The notes under the pieces were generated by a model, which made no database searches, was not told the origin of the DNA, and saw only the letters and a program-made list of their open reading frames with translations. From VRUE01 sp963812335 (GTDB lineage: Bacteria; Actinomycetota; Thermoleophilia; Solirubrobacterales; 70-9), in NCBI GenBank assembly GCA_963812335.1, contig CAWEUU010000004.1, positions 124,001-188,000 on the forward strand: 64,000 nt of DNA, written 5' to 3'. Numbering within the stretch: position 1 is the first letter of the stretch; the number at the start of each line of letters is the position of its first letter. This document shows positions 39,851 through 48,906 of the stretch, piece after piece. The position numbers and the translations under genes are program-made.

Positions 39851-40905
39851 GAGGCCGGGGCGATCGTCTCGCCGCCGGACTGGCCGAGCGCGAGTTGGAT
39901 CTACATCTGGTCACCGAGCTGACCAACGTCCGCTATCTGACCGGCTTCACCGGGACCAACGGCGCCTGCGTATGCGGCCCCGAGACGCGCCTCTTCCTGA
40001 CCGACTTCCGCTACACCGAGCGGGCGGCGGCGGAGGTCGAGGGCTGGGAGTCGGTGACGATCGCCGACGACTGGCTCGGCGGCATCGCCTCGCACCTGAG
40101 CGGCCGCTTCGGCTTCGAGGACGATCAGGTTTCGGTGCGCCTGCTCGAGCGCCTGCGCGGCAAACTGGCTGAGGGGGTCGAGCCGGTTGCGGCCGGCGGC
40201 ACGGTCGAGAAGCTGCGCCGGGTCAAGGACGAGGATGAGCTGGCGGCGATCGCCGCCGCCTCCGAGCTGGCGGACGAGGTCTGGCGCTGGAGCCTCGAAC
40301 AGGGGCTGGGGGGGCGCTTGGAGCGTGAGGTCGCCCGCGCGGCGGAAGCGCGCATCCGCGAGCTCGGCGGCGACCCTTCCTTCCCGGCGATTGTTGCCGC
40401 CGGGCCGAACGGGGCCTTGCCCCACGCCGAGCCCGGCGAGCGTCCGATTGGCAGCGGCGAGCTGGTCGTCTTCGACATGGGGGCGAAGCTCGACGGCTAC
40501 TGCTCCGACGGCACCCGCACCTACGCCGTCGGCGAGCCTGGCGAGCGCGCCCGCGAGGTCTACGAGACGGTGCGCTCGGCTCAGGCCGCCGCGCTCGGTG
40601 CGATCTCGGCGGGGGTCGGCGGCGAAGCGCTCGACGCCGTCGCGCGCGAGGCGATCGCGGCCGCCGGCCACGGTGAGCGCTTCGGGCACGGCCTCGGCCA
40701 CGGCGTCGGGCTCGAGGTGCACGAGGCGCCACGGCTGTCGCCGCGCTCCGACGACGTGTTGGCGGCGGGTGAAGTCGTCACGGTCGAGCCGGGCGTCTAC
40801 CTGCCCGGCGAGCTCGGTGTGCGGATCGAGGACCTCGTCGTCGTCAGCGAGGACGGCTGCCGCAATCTCAGCGGGTTGCCCAAGGAATTTCAGCTGGTCG
40901 AGTAG
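39847..40905 (+). CDS. pepP: Xaa-Pro aminopeptidase (M24B)
   Basis: This 352-residue protein has a creatinase-like N-domain (TNVRYLTGFTGTNGA) and a pita-bread M24 domain with metal ligands VVFDMGAKLDGYCSDGTRT, HGLGHGVGLEVHEAP, VVTVEPGVYLPG and VRIEDLVVV. It removes N-terminal residues before proline. It overlaps aroQ by four bases, the usual actinobacterial placement (normally followed directly by efp, which here is 6 kb away). Confidence 0.93.
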   Translation: MRGRGDRLAAGLAERELDLHLVTELTNVRYLTGFTGTNGACVCGPETRLFLTDFRYTERAAAEVEGWESVTIADDWLGGIASHLSGRFGFEDDQVSVRLLERLRGKLAEGVEPVAAGGTVEKLRRVKDEDELAAIAAASELADEVWRWSLEQGLGGRLEREVARAAEARIRELGGDPSFPAIVAAGPNGALPHAEPGERPIGSGELVVFDMGAKLDGYCSDGTRTYAVGEPGERAREVYETVRSAQAAALGAISAGVGGEALDAVAREAIAAAGHGERFGHGLGHGVGLEVHEAPRLSPRSDDVLAAGEVVTVEPGVYLPGELGVRIEDLVVVSEDGCRNLSGLPKEFQLVE

Positions 40906-40949
40906 GTGCAGCCTCAAGTCTGGGGGTCGGTCGGTTCGATAGGTGGCCC

Positions 40950-42014
40950 GTGAGGCTGAAATCGGCCCCCAGAGAGGCGACGCACGATTCCGAATCGTTA
41001 CGCGCGATCCGCGACGAGGCACGCCGCGAGCGCCTGCTCGACATGGAGCTGCGGCTGCGGCCCTATCGCCTCGCCTGCTTCGCGATGCTCGCCCTGGCGC
41101 TGACCACGGTCGGATCGGAGATCGGCTGGTGGTGGATCGTGCCGCTGCTCGTCGGCGTCGGCGGCTTCGCGGTTGCCGACACCTTCATGAGCAACAGCGA
41201 ACACCCGGCGCTCTGGGTGGCGACCGCCTGGGGGATTCTGCCGCTGTTGCTGCTCGACGCCGTGGTCGTCACCGGCGGCGCGGCCAGCCCGGTGCTGATG
41301 TGGTTCGCGCTGCCGGCGGTCACCCTCGGCGCTCGCTTCTCGCCCCGGGGCGTGGTGCTCGGCACCGCCTACATCCTTGTCCTGATGCTGATCGCGACCG
41401 TCGGCCTCGACCCGGCGACCGCCTCCGCACACCGCCAGGAGCTGACCGCCGCGTTCGCCCTGGTGCTCTCGTCGGTGATCCTTTCCGGCGCCCTGGGTGA
41501 GTCCGAGCGCGCCCACCGCCGCCGTTCCACCCTCGATTCGCTCACCGGCCTGTCCAACCGCAGCGCCCTCGATCAACGGCTGGCCGAGCTCGACGGGCAG
41601 CCGACGGGGCTCGAGGACGGGCATTCGCATGCGCTGCTGCTCTGCGACCTCGACAACTTCAAGCAGGTCAATGACCGATACGGGCACGCGACCGGAGACG
41701 CGGTGCTGCGGGATGTCGCCTACACGATGCGTGCGGTGCTGCGGGCCGGGGATTCGATCTACCGGGTCGGAGGCGAGGAGATACTCGTTGTCCTGCCCGG
41801 CGCCACCCGTGACGACGCGGTCGCGATCGGCGAGCGCCTGCGCCACGCGGTGGCGGAGTGCCGCCCGGTCGGGGTCCCGGTGACGATCAGCGTCGGCATT
41901 GCCATCTCCCAGCCGGGCCCGCTCGACACCGATGAGCTCGTCGGCCTTGCCGATGCGGCGCTCTACTCGGCCAAGGCGGGCGGCCGCGACCGGGTCGTCG
42001 TCGGCGCCAACTGA
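40950..42014 (+). CDS. membrane GGDEF diguanylate cyclase
   Basis: This 354-residue protein starts at GTG 40950. About five or six membrane helices (45-180) precede a GGDEF domain: DSLTGLSNRSALDQRL, active site RVGGEEILVVLPG, and an inhibitory RxxD (RAGD) five residues before GGEE. It should make c-di-GMP and be feedback inhibited. No recognised sensory fold; the membrane part may sense small ligands or membrane state. It is convergent with the M42 peptidase, the two stops being adjacent. Confidence 0.88.
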   Translation: MRLKSAPREATHDSESLRAIRDEARRERLLDMELRLRPYRLACFAMLALALTTVGSEIGWWWIVPLLVGVGGFAVADTFMSNSEHPALWVATAWGILPLLLLDAVVVTGGAASPVLMWFALPAVTLGARFSPRGVVLGTAYILVLMLIATVGLDPATASAHRQELTAAFALVLSSVILSGALGESERAHRRRSTLDSLTGLSNRSALDQRLAELDGQPTGLEDGHSHALLLCDLDNFKQVNDRYGHATGDAVLRDVAYTMRAVLRAGDSIYRVGGEEILVVLPGATRDDAVAIGERLRHAVAECRPVGVPVTISVGIAISQPGPLDTDELVGLADAALYSAKAGGRDRVVVGAN

Positions 42015-43064
42015 TCAGCGACTGAGGTCGATGCCGCCGTCGATGCGGGCGGCGAAGGCGGCGATCAGCTCGACCGTGGCCTCGACGTCGCCGAGGTCGA
42101 CCAGCTCGACCGGCGAGTGCATGTAGCGCAGCGGGATCGAGACGAGGCCGGTCGGGATCCCCGAGCGCGAGATCTGGATCGCGTCGGCGTCAGTGCTGGT
42201 GGCGCGGCCGCTGGCGCTGACAGTGTGCTCGATCCCGGCCTCCTCGGCGGTCTGGACCAAGAGCTCGAAGACCTTGGGCGAAAGGGTCGAGCCACGGCCG
42301 ATCGCCGGGCCGGAGCCGAGCGGGTGGCTGCCGATCTGCTTCTCGTCGACTCCCGGCGCGTCGGTGGCGTGGGTGACGTCGACCGCGACGGCGAGGTCCG
42401 GCCGCACCTCGAATGCGGCTGTGCGCGCCCCGAAGAGGCCGATCTCCTCCTGCACCCCGGCGACCGCGGCAAAGCTGCCTTGCAGCGAGTCGCGCTCGTG
42501 GCAGCGGCGCAGCGCCTCGAGCGCGACGTAGGCGCCCAGGCGGTTGTCCATCGCCCGTGAGGCGAGCCGCTCGCCGGCCAGGCGCACCGGCTCGGCGGCG
42601 ATCGTGACCGGGTCGCCGACGCGCAGCAACTCCGCGGCCTCGTCGCGGTCGGCGGCGCCGACGTCGATGTGGAGGCCCTTCAGCTCGACCACCTTTTTGC
42701 GCTGGTCGGGCTCGAGCAGGTGGATCGGTTTGCGCCCGACGACGCCGGGCACCAGCCCCTCGCGCCCGCGCACCGCGACCCGCTGGCCGACGAGGATCTG
42801 CGGGTCCCAGCCGCCGATCGGTGCGAACCAGAGAAAGCCGTTCTCGTCGATGTGGGTGATGACGAGGCCGATCTCATCGATGTGGCCGACGACGGCGAGC
42901 AGCGGCGAGGCCTGGCCGACGCGCGCGATTGAGGAGCCCAGCCCGTCGGCCGAGACCTCGGCGAAGGACGCCTCCTCGCGCCAGATTGCGGCGGCCGGGG
43001 CCTCGTGGCCGGAAGGGGCGGCGACGCTGAGCAGCTTCTCGAGCAGGGAGGGGATCTCGGCCAT
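42015..43064 (-). CDS. M42 family glutamyl aminopeptidase
   Basis: This 349-residue protein has the M42/TET metal set: LAVVGHIDEIGLVI, the bridging Asp in SRAMDNRLGAYVAL, the VQEEIGLFGAR Glu pair, AVDVTHATDAPGV and the C-terminal YMHSPVELVDLGD His. It is a cytoplasmic dizinc exopeptidase, often a dodecamer. It starts at ATG 43064; a CATACT box at 43077-43082 (minus strand) could be its -10. Confidence 0.93.
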   Translation of the reverse strand: MAEIPSLLEKLLSVAAPSGHEAPAAAIWREEASFAEVSADGLGSSIARVGQASPLLAVVGHIDEIGLVITHIDENGFLWFAPIGGWDPQILVGQRVAVRGREGLVPGVVGRKPIHLLEPDQRKKVVELKGLHIDVGAADRDEAAELLRVGDPVTIAAEPVRLAGERLASRAMDNRLGAYVALEALRRCHERDSLQGSFAAVAGVQEEIGLFGARTAAFEVRPDLAVAVDVTHATDAPGVDEKQIGSHPLGSGPAIGRGSTLSPKVFELLVQTAEEAGIEHTVSASGRATSTDADAIQISRSGIPTGLVSIPLRYMHSPVELVDLGDVEATVELIAAFAARIDGGIDLSR

Positions 43065-43119
43065 GGCGAAGCAGGCAGTATGTCGAGTCGAACAGGCGTA
43101 CGCAAATGCCCGATTCGAC

Positions 43120-43125
43120 TAGTTT
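43120..43125 (+). promoter_or_regulatory. -10 box TAGTTT for the SDR gene
   Basis: TAGTTT predicts +1 at 43132, two bases before ATG 43134. Confidence 0.45.
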
Positions 43126-43133
43126 TCCGGCCT

Positions 43134-43943
43134 ATGAGCACGGCAGCGAAGACGGCGCTGGTGACCGGCGCCTCCAGCGGCATCGGTGAGGCGACCGCAC
43201 GGCGGCTGGCCCGTGAGCCCGGCATCGAGCTGGTGCTCGTCGCGCGCCGCGAGGAGCGCCTGCGGGTGCTGGCCGAGTCGTTGCCCTGCGATGCCACCTG
43301 GCTCGCCGCCGACCTGACCGAGGACGGTGCGCCCGAGCGGGCCCGCGCCCACCTCGCCGAGCGCCACGGCGGCCGCCTCACCCTGCTGGTCAACAACGCA
43401 GGCGCCGCCTGGCGCGGCGGCTTCGGCGAGGAGGGCTACGCCAATCTGCGGCGCCACATGGAGCTCAACTTCGATGCGGTCGCGCGGCTGACCGAGGCGC
43501 TGTTGCCGATGCTGCGCGCTTGCGCGCCAAGCGCGATCGTCAACGTCGCGAGCACGGCGGCGCGCGTCGCCCGGGCGCGCACCGGCGGCTACTCGGCATC
43601 CAAGTTCGCCCTGGCCGGCTGGAGCGACTCGCTCTACGCCGAGGAGCGCCCGCACGGCGTCCACGTCGGCGTCGTCCTGCCGGGCTTCGTCGCCACTGAG
43701 GGCTTCCCGGCGACCGAGTTGCGTCAGAGCCCGCTCACGCGGTGGATGGTCTCCAAGCCCGAGAAGGTCGCCGAGGCGATCGCCGAGTGCGGCCTGCACG
43801 GCAAGGCCGAGCGCTACGTGCCCCGTCCCTACGCGCTCGCCGCGGTCTCGCGTGTGCTTGCTCCACGCCTCGTCCGCCGCGCGCTGTCCGGCGGTGCCGC
43901 GACCAACCTGACGACGAGCACCGCCGCCGAATCCTCGGACTGA
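43134..43943 (+). CDS. short-chain dehydrogenase/reductase
   Basis: This 269-residue classical SDR has TGASSGIGEATARRL (NAD(P) loop), NNAG, catalytic Ser in NVASTAARVA and GGYSASKFALAGWSD with Tyr and Lys. The Arg-Arg after strand 2 (LVARREERL) suggests NADP(H). Substrate is unknown. It has its own promoter and is divergent from the M42 gene. Confidence 0.9.
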   Translation: MSTAAKTALVTGASSGIGEATARRLAREPGIELVLVARREERLRVLAESLPCDATWLAADLTEDGAPERARAHLAERHGGRLTLLVNNAGAAWRGGFGEEGYANLRRHMELNFDAVARLTEALLPMLRACAPSAIVNVASTAARVARARTGGYSASKFALAGWSDSLYAEERPHGVHVGVVLPGFVATEGFPATELRQSPLTRWMVSKPEKVAEAIAECGLHGKAERYVPRPYALAAVSRVLAPRLVRRALSGGAATNLTTSTAAESSD

Positions 43944-43958
43944 GCGAGGCGGCCCGCC

Positions 43959-44435
43959 TCAGCCGACGCGGGTGAAGCGGCACTCGCGCACTTTGAAGGC
44001 GATGCTGATGTTGTTGGCCGAGATGCCCGCGCGTTCGGCCAGGATCGACATGTGGGCGGCCTTGATGTCGGCGCCGGCCTTGTAGAGCCTGCCGACCTTG
44101 AACAGGCGCAGCTTGACCAGCCGCATGAACTTGACCCAGCGTTTGACGGTGCGCTCGTATCCGGTCGGGGGTGGGACCGGCCCCAGTCGCTTGATCAGCT
44201 TTCCGAAGGACCCGGAGACGCGGACAAACTGCTTGCCGACCGTGACGTACTGCTTCGTCTTGATCCGCCGCCGCGCGCCGGCCATGATCCGTTCGTTGGC
44301 GATCCGGTTCGCCTTGCAGACCGGCTCGACACGTTGTTTGTAGCTCTCGCGGGTCTGTTCTCCCTCGCCATGGGCGAGCGGCGCGACCGCGAGCAGCGCG
44401 ACGATTGCGACGAGTATCCCCAGCGGTCCCTTCAT
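43959..44435 (-). CDS. secreted helical protein, unknown
   Basis: This 158-residue protein has a signal peptide (MKGPLGILVAIVALLAVAPL, cleavage near AHG-EG). The mature part is helical and strongly basic (RRRIKTKQ, KRWVKFMRLVKLRLFK) with cysteines in PVCKANRI and RECRFTR that likely pair. AGGGAG is 5-10 bases upstream and TAACCT at 44452-44457 (minus) fits a -10. Many actinobacteria carry such small secreted proteins; no function is known to me. Confidence 0.7.
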   Translation of the reverse strand: MKGPLGILVAIVALLAVAPLAHGEGEQTRESYKQRVEPVCKANRIANERIMAGARRRIKTKQYVTVGKQFVRVSGSFGKLIKRLGPVPPPTGYERTVKRWVKFMRLVKLRLFKVGRLYKAGADIKAAHMSILAERAGISANNISIAFKVRECRFTRVG

Positions 44436-44502
44436 CTCCCTGACGTCACCAAGGTTAGAGACCGCGCCCGACCGGCCGCCCGAAGGCGCCGCGTCCGTGC
44501 GA

Positions 44503-44508
44503 TAGCTT
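44503..44508 (+). promoter_or_regulatory. -10 box TAGCTT, exactly leaderless
   Basis: TAGCTT predicts +1 at 44515, the G of the GTG start. Confidence 0.55.
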
Positions 44509-44514
44509 CCGCGC

Positions 44515-46878
44515 GTGACCGGCCCTCTCTACCGCCTCGGCGGGCTCTCCGCCCGACACTGGAAGGTCGTGATCCCGCTCTGGATCGTGCTTGTGGTCGC
44601 GATGGCGGTAGGCGCCAACGCCGGCGGCCGGCCGACCAACAACAACCTGGACCTGCCGGGGACGGGTTCGACCGAGGCAACCAACCTGCTCACCGTCGGC
44701 CTGCCGGAACAGGCCAACGGCAGCGTTCCGATCGTGCTCGAGGTGAAACAGGGCAAGTTGACCACGGGCGCGAACGCCAGGGCGATCGAAGAAACGGTCA
44801 ATGCGCTGGAAGGCGACCGCTACGTCAACCAGGCGATCAGCCCGCTCTCGGCCGAGGGGGCGAGCTCGCTCACCCCGGACAAGCAACTCGGGTTCATCTC
44901 CGCCTTCCTCAATCTCAGCTCCGGCGACCTCAGCACCGAGCAGGCGGAACAGGTCTTCGCCAAGACCCGGCCCGCGCAGAAGGCGGGCATCGACGTCAAC
45001 GCGGGTGGGTACCTGGGCAGCCAGCTCTCGATCCCCGACACCTCCTCCAGCGACCGGCTCGGCGTCTCCGTCGCGATCGTCGTGCTGCTGATCGTGTTCG
45101 GGACCGTCGCCGCGATGGCGATGCCGATCACGACCGCGCTGATGGCCCTGCTGGTCGGGCTGGCGCTGATCGGCTTCGCGGGCGAGCTGATCGACGTTCC
45201 CCAGGTCGCCCCGACCCTGGGAACAATGCTCGGCCTCGCCGTCGGCATCGACTACTCGCTGTTCATCATCAGCCGCCACCAGCGCCAGCTACGCGAAGGC
45301 ATCGAGCCGGAGGAGTCGGTGGCGAGGGCGATCGCCACGGCGGGCGGCGCGGTGGTCTTCGCCGGGACGACCGTGATCGTGGCGCTGCTTTGCCTGTATT
45401 TCGGCGGGATCGAGCTGGTCCGCTCGCTCGGCTACACCTCCGCCCTGGTCGTGCTGGTCGCGGTCGTCTCCGCTGTGACCCTGCTGCCGGCCCTGCTCGG
45501 CGCGCTCGGCCATCGGATCGAGTCGCTGAAGGTGCCGCTCGCCAAGGGGCCGCCTCCGACCGGCGACACGGAGAACCTCTGGGCGCGCTGGGCGCGTCGG
45601 GTGGGGCGACGCCCCCTCCCGTTCGCCGTCACCGGGATCGCGCTCCTCGCGGTCCTCGCGATCCCGATGTTTCAGATGCAGCTCGGCGCGGTCGAATTCG
45701 GCCAGTACCCGAAGGACACGACTATGCGCAAGGCCTACGACCAGCTCGCCGGCGGCTTCGGGGTCGGCCTCAACGCGCCGCTGCTGGTTGCCGTCGCGTT
45801 TCCGGCCGATGCCCCCGCGAAGCCCGACCCGAGCGCCGAGGCGCAGGTCCAGCTGCGCCAGCAGGAAGAACAGCAGCAGACGCAGGAAGCGATCGCCGCG
45901 GGGCAGGAGCAGCCGCCGAGCGCCGCCGAACAGCAGCTGCTGGAAGAACAGGCCCAGTTGCAGCTCCGGCAGGCGGCCGGCCCGGCGAGCGACCCCCGCC
46001 TGCAGGATCTGGAGAACGAAATCGCCGCCGCCGAAGGGATGGCCCAGATCAGCGCCGCCCAGGTCAGCGAGGACGGCAGCACGGCCGTCTTCAGCGCAAT
46101 CCCCGAGAGCGGCCCGGCGGACGAAGAGACGCGCGAACTGGTCGGCGAACTGCGCGACGAAACGATCCCCCCCGTGGACCGCAAGGAGGGCCTGACGACC
46201 TACGTCGGCGGGCAGACCGCGGCCTACGTCGACCTCGGCGACGAGATCTCCAATTCCCTGATCCTGGTGATCGCGATCGTCGTCTTGCTCGGCTTCGTGC
46301 TGATCGCGGCGGCCTTCCGCTCGCTGATCATCCCGCTGCTCGCCGCCCTGTTGAACCTGCTCGCCGTGATTGCCGCCTACGGGATCCTCACCGCGGTCTT
46401 CGAGTTCGGCTGGGGCCTCAGCCTGATCGGGCTGGACGGCAGCCTGCCGGTCGTCAGCTTCGTCCCGCTGCTGATGTTCGCGATCCTCTTCGGGCTCTCG
46501 ATGGATTACCAGGTCTTCCTGCTCAGCCGCGCCAAGGAGGCCTGGGACCGCTCCGAAGACCCGCGGGTTGCTGTGGTCGATGGCCTCGGCCTTGCCTCGC
46601 GGGTGATCGTCGCCGCGGCGACGATCATGTTCTCCGTCTTCGCCAGCTTCATCCTCAACGGCGACCCGACCGTCAAGCAGTTCGGTGTCGGCCTCGCCTT
46701 CGCGGTCGCGATCGACGCCCTCATCGTCGTCTCGATCATGCCCGCGCTGATGCTGATGATCGGCCGTCCGACCTGGTGGTTCCCGAGATTTCTCCAGCGC
46801 GGCGTCCCCGACATCGGCATCGAGGGCGAGGAGTTCTTCAAGGATCTCGACGCGCGCAAGGACTCCACGGACAACTAG
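44515..46878 (+). CDS. MMPL/RND-family exporter
   Basis: This 787-residue protein has the MMPL layout: one helix, a large extracellular loop, five helices, then the same again. GLAVGIDYSLFIISRHQRQL is the first conserved helix 4 segment and ILFGLSMDYQVFLLSR the second, with the Asp-Tyr pairs used for proton coupling. The second extracellular domain has a Gln/Glu-rich coiled-coil insertion (about 45845-45975, QEEQQQTQEAI type). Such proteins export lipids or drugs. GTG 44515 is set by its -10 box. Confidence 0.9.
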   Translation: MTGPLYRLGGLSARHWKVVIPLWIVLVVAMAVGANAGGRPTNNNLDLPGTGSTEATNLLTVGLPEQANGSVPIVLEVKQGKLTTGANARAIEETVNALEGDRYVNQAISPLSAEGASSLTPDKQLGFISAFLNLSSGDLSTEQAEQVFAKTRPAQKAGIDVNAGGYLGSQLSIPDTSSSDRLGVSVAIVVLLIVFGTVAAMAMPITTALMALLVGLALIGFAGELIDVPQVAPTLGTMLGLAVGIDYSLFIISRHQRQLREGIEPEESVARAIATAGGAVVFAGTTVIVALLCLYFGGIELVRSLGYTSALVVLVAVVSAVTLLPALLGALGHRIESLKVPLAKGPPPTGDTENLWARWARRVGRRPLPFAVTGIALLAVLAIPMFQMQLGAVEFGQYPKDTTMRKAYDQLAGGFGVGLNAPLLVAVAFPADAPAKPDPSAEAQVQLRQQEEQQQTQEAIAAGQEQPPSAAEQQLLEEQAQLQLRQAAGPASDPRLQDLENEIAAAEGMAQISAAQVSEDGSTAVFSAIPESGPADEETRELVGELRDETIPPVDRKEGLTTYVGGQTAAYVDLGDEISNSLILVIAIVVLLGFVLIAAAFRSLIIPLLAALLNLLAVIAAYGILTAVFEFGWGLSLIGLDGSLPVVSFVPLLMFAILFGLSMDYQVFLLSRAKEAWDRSEDPRVAVVDGLGLASRVIVAAATIMFSVFASFILNGDPTVKQFGVGLAFAVAIDALIVVSIMPALMLMIGRPTWWFPRFLQRGVPDIGIEGEEFFKDLDARKDSTDN

Positions 46879-46881
46879 TCT
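46876..46881 (+). promoter_or_regulatory. -10 box TAGTCT of efp
   Basis: TAGTCT overlaps the MMPL stop codon and predicts +1 at 46888, two bases before TTG 46890. Confidence 0.45.
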
Positions 46882-46889
46882 TTGCCGTC

Positions 46890-47450
<561 letters not shown>

Positions 47451-47486
47451 CGCCACCCCGGCCGCCGGAAGCGCGAGAATAGGCCG

Positions 47487-47873
47487 ATGCGCAGATCCGA
47501 CCAGCGCCGCGACGCCGTCTTCGCCTGTTACCAGCGCGACGTAACCGGTCGCCCGCTGGAGGAGTTGGTCGCCGAGTCGCGACCGTTCACGCGCGAGCTG
47601 ACGGCGGCGGTCGATGCGCGTCGCGACGAGCTCGACGCTGAGATCGCCGCCCACGCGCGCGGCTGGGAGCTGAAGCGGATTGCGCCGCTGGAGCTGAACG
47701 TGATGCGGGTTGCGCTGTTTGAGATCGAGCACAGCGAGGACGTGCCCGCCGAGGTCGCGATCGACGAGGCGGTCGAGATCGCCAAGGAGTACTGCGGCGC
47801 CGACGCGCCCGGATTCGTCAACGGCATCCTCGGCGCGATCGTGCGCGAGCGCCAGGACGGCGCGGTGACGTGA
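47487..47873 (+). CDS. nusB: transcription antitermination protein NusB
   Basis: This 128-residue protein has the all-helical NusB fold: RRDAVFACYQRDVTGR, IAPLELNVMRVALFEI and the signature IDEAVEIAKEYCGADAPGFVNGIL. It binds boxA RNA with S10 in rRNA antitermination. A box-like GAGAAT at 47475-47480 gives a leaderless +1 at 47487. It overlaps the next start by GTGA. Confidence 0.95.
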   Translation: MRRSDQRRDAVFACYQRDVTGRPLEELVAESRPFTRELTAAVDARRDELDAEIAAHARGWELKRIAPLELNVMRVALFEIEHSEDVPAEVAIDEAVEIAKEYCGADAPGFVNGILGAIVRERQDGAVT

Positions 47874-48046
47874 ACGATTCGACCCGCCTGCGCGAGGTCT
47901 CCACCCGCCTGCAGGCGATCGCCGCCGAGCTTGAGGGCGAGGAGGCGAGCGATGAGCGGGCCGCCGAGCTCGCGCGCGAGGCCGCCGAGCTCTCCAGCGA
48001 GGCGGTCGAGGAGGCGAACCGCCGCATCCGCGAGTCACGGGAGTGA
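47870..48046 (+). CDS. small helical protein, XseB-like
   Basis: GTG 47870 to TGA 48044-48046 encodes 58 residues, STRLREVSTRLQAIAAEL then an Ala/Glu-rich helix ending EANRRIRESRE. Both ends overlap neighbours (nusB stop, prenyl synthase GTG), so it is clearly translated in this operon. Length and amphipathic two-helix pattern resemble the exonuclease VII small subunit, which is often encoded next to prenyl synthase genes, but no xseA is in the window and the sequence match is weak. Confidence 0.6.
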   Translation: MNDSTRLREVSTRLQAIAAELEGEEASDERAAELAREAAELSSEAVEEANRRIRESRE

Positions 48047-48906
48047 GCTACCCCGAGGATCTGCGGTCCCTGGTCGATGCCGAGCTGGAGCGGCTGTGCT
48101 TCTCGGCGCAGCCGGCGACTGCCGGACTGGAGGACGCGATGCGCTACTCGCTGCTGGCCGGCGGCAAGCGCGTGCGCCCGGTGCTGGCGCTGGCGACGGC
48201 GCGCGCCCTCGGCGCCGATCCAGAGGCCTACCTGCGGGTTGCGGCGGCGATCGAGCTGATCCATACCTACTCGCTGATTCACGACGACCTTCCGGCGATG
48301 GACGACGACGAGCTGCGGCGCGGCCAGCCGACCGCGCACGTCAAGTACGGCGAGGACGTCGCGATTCTCTCCGGCGACGGCCTCTTCGCCGAGGCGATCC
48401 GGCTCTTCTGCAGTCAGCCCGGCGAGCCGCGGTTGGTGCTCACCGCGCTCGCCGAGTTGGCCGCGGCGACCGGGGTCGACGGCATGGTCGGCGGCCAGTA
48501 CGTCGATGTCGCCGCTGAGGCGGCCGACGCGGAGGCCCTGCGCGCCCTGCACGGGCTCAAGACCGGGCGGCTGATCGCGGCGGGCGTCGGCGTCGTACTG
48601 GTGCTCGAGGGATGGGACGAACCTGAGACAATTCCGTATCGGAGATTCGCCGCCGAGCTCGGTGTGCTCTTCCAGATCGTCGACGACATCCTCGACGTGA
48701 CGGGGAGCGACGAGCAACTCGGCAAGCCGCATGGAAGCGACGAGCGACATGGCAAACTCACCTACGTCAGCCTTTTCGGCCTCGAGCGGGCCCGCGAGTT
48801 GGCGGCCGAGTCGCACGCCAAGGCGACGGCGGCGCTGGCCGAGGCAGAGGGCGAGACGAGCGACCTGAAGGGGATCGCCGACTACATCTTCACCCGCAAC
48901 GAATGA
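48043..48906 (+). CDS. ispA: polyprenyl diphosphate synthase (farnesyl/geranylgeranyl type)
   Basis: This 287-residue protein has LLAGGKRVRPVLAL, first Asp-rich motif HDDLPAMDDD, KTGRLI and second motif FQIVDDILDVTG. It condenses IPP with allylic diphosphates. The two-residue insert in the first motif (DDxxxxD) and the short length fit the FPP/GGPP group of bacteria. GTG start overlaps the upstream stop; dxs follows by ATGA, so isoprenoid supply and use are coupled. Confidence 0.92.
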   Translation: MSYPEDLRSLVDAELERLCFSAQPATAGLEDAMRYSLLAGGKRVRPVLALATARALGADPEAYLRVAAAIELIHTYSLIHDDLPAMDDDELRRGQPTAHVKYGEDVAILSGDGLFAEAIRLFCSQPGEPRLVLTALAELAAATGVDGMVGGQYVDVAAEAADAEALRALHGLKTGRLIAAGVGVVLVLEGWDEPETIPYRRFAAELGVLFQIVDDILDVTGSDEQLGKPHGSDERHGKLTYVSLFGLERARELAAESHAKATAALAEAEGETSDLKGIADYIFTRNE

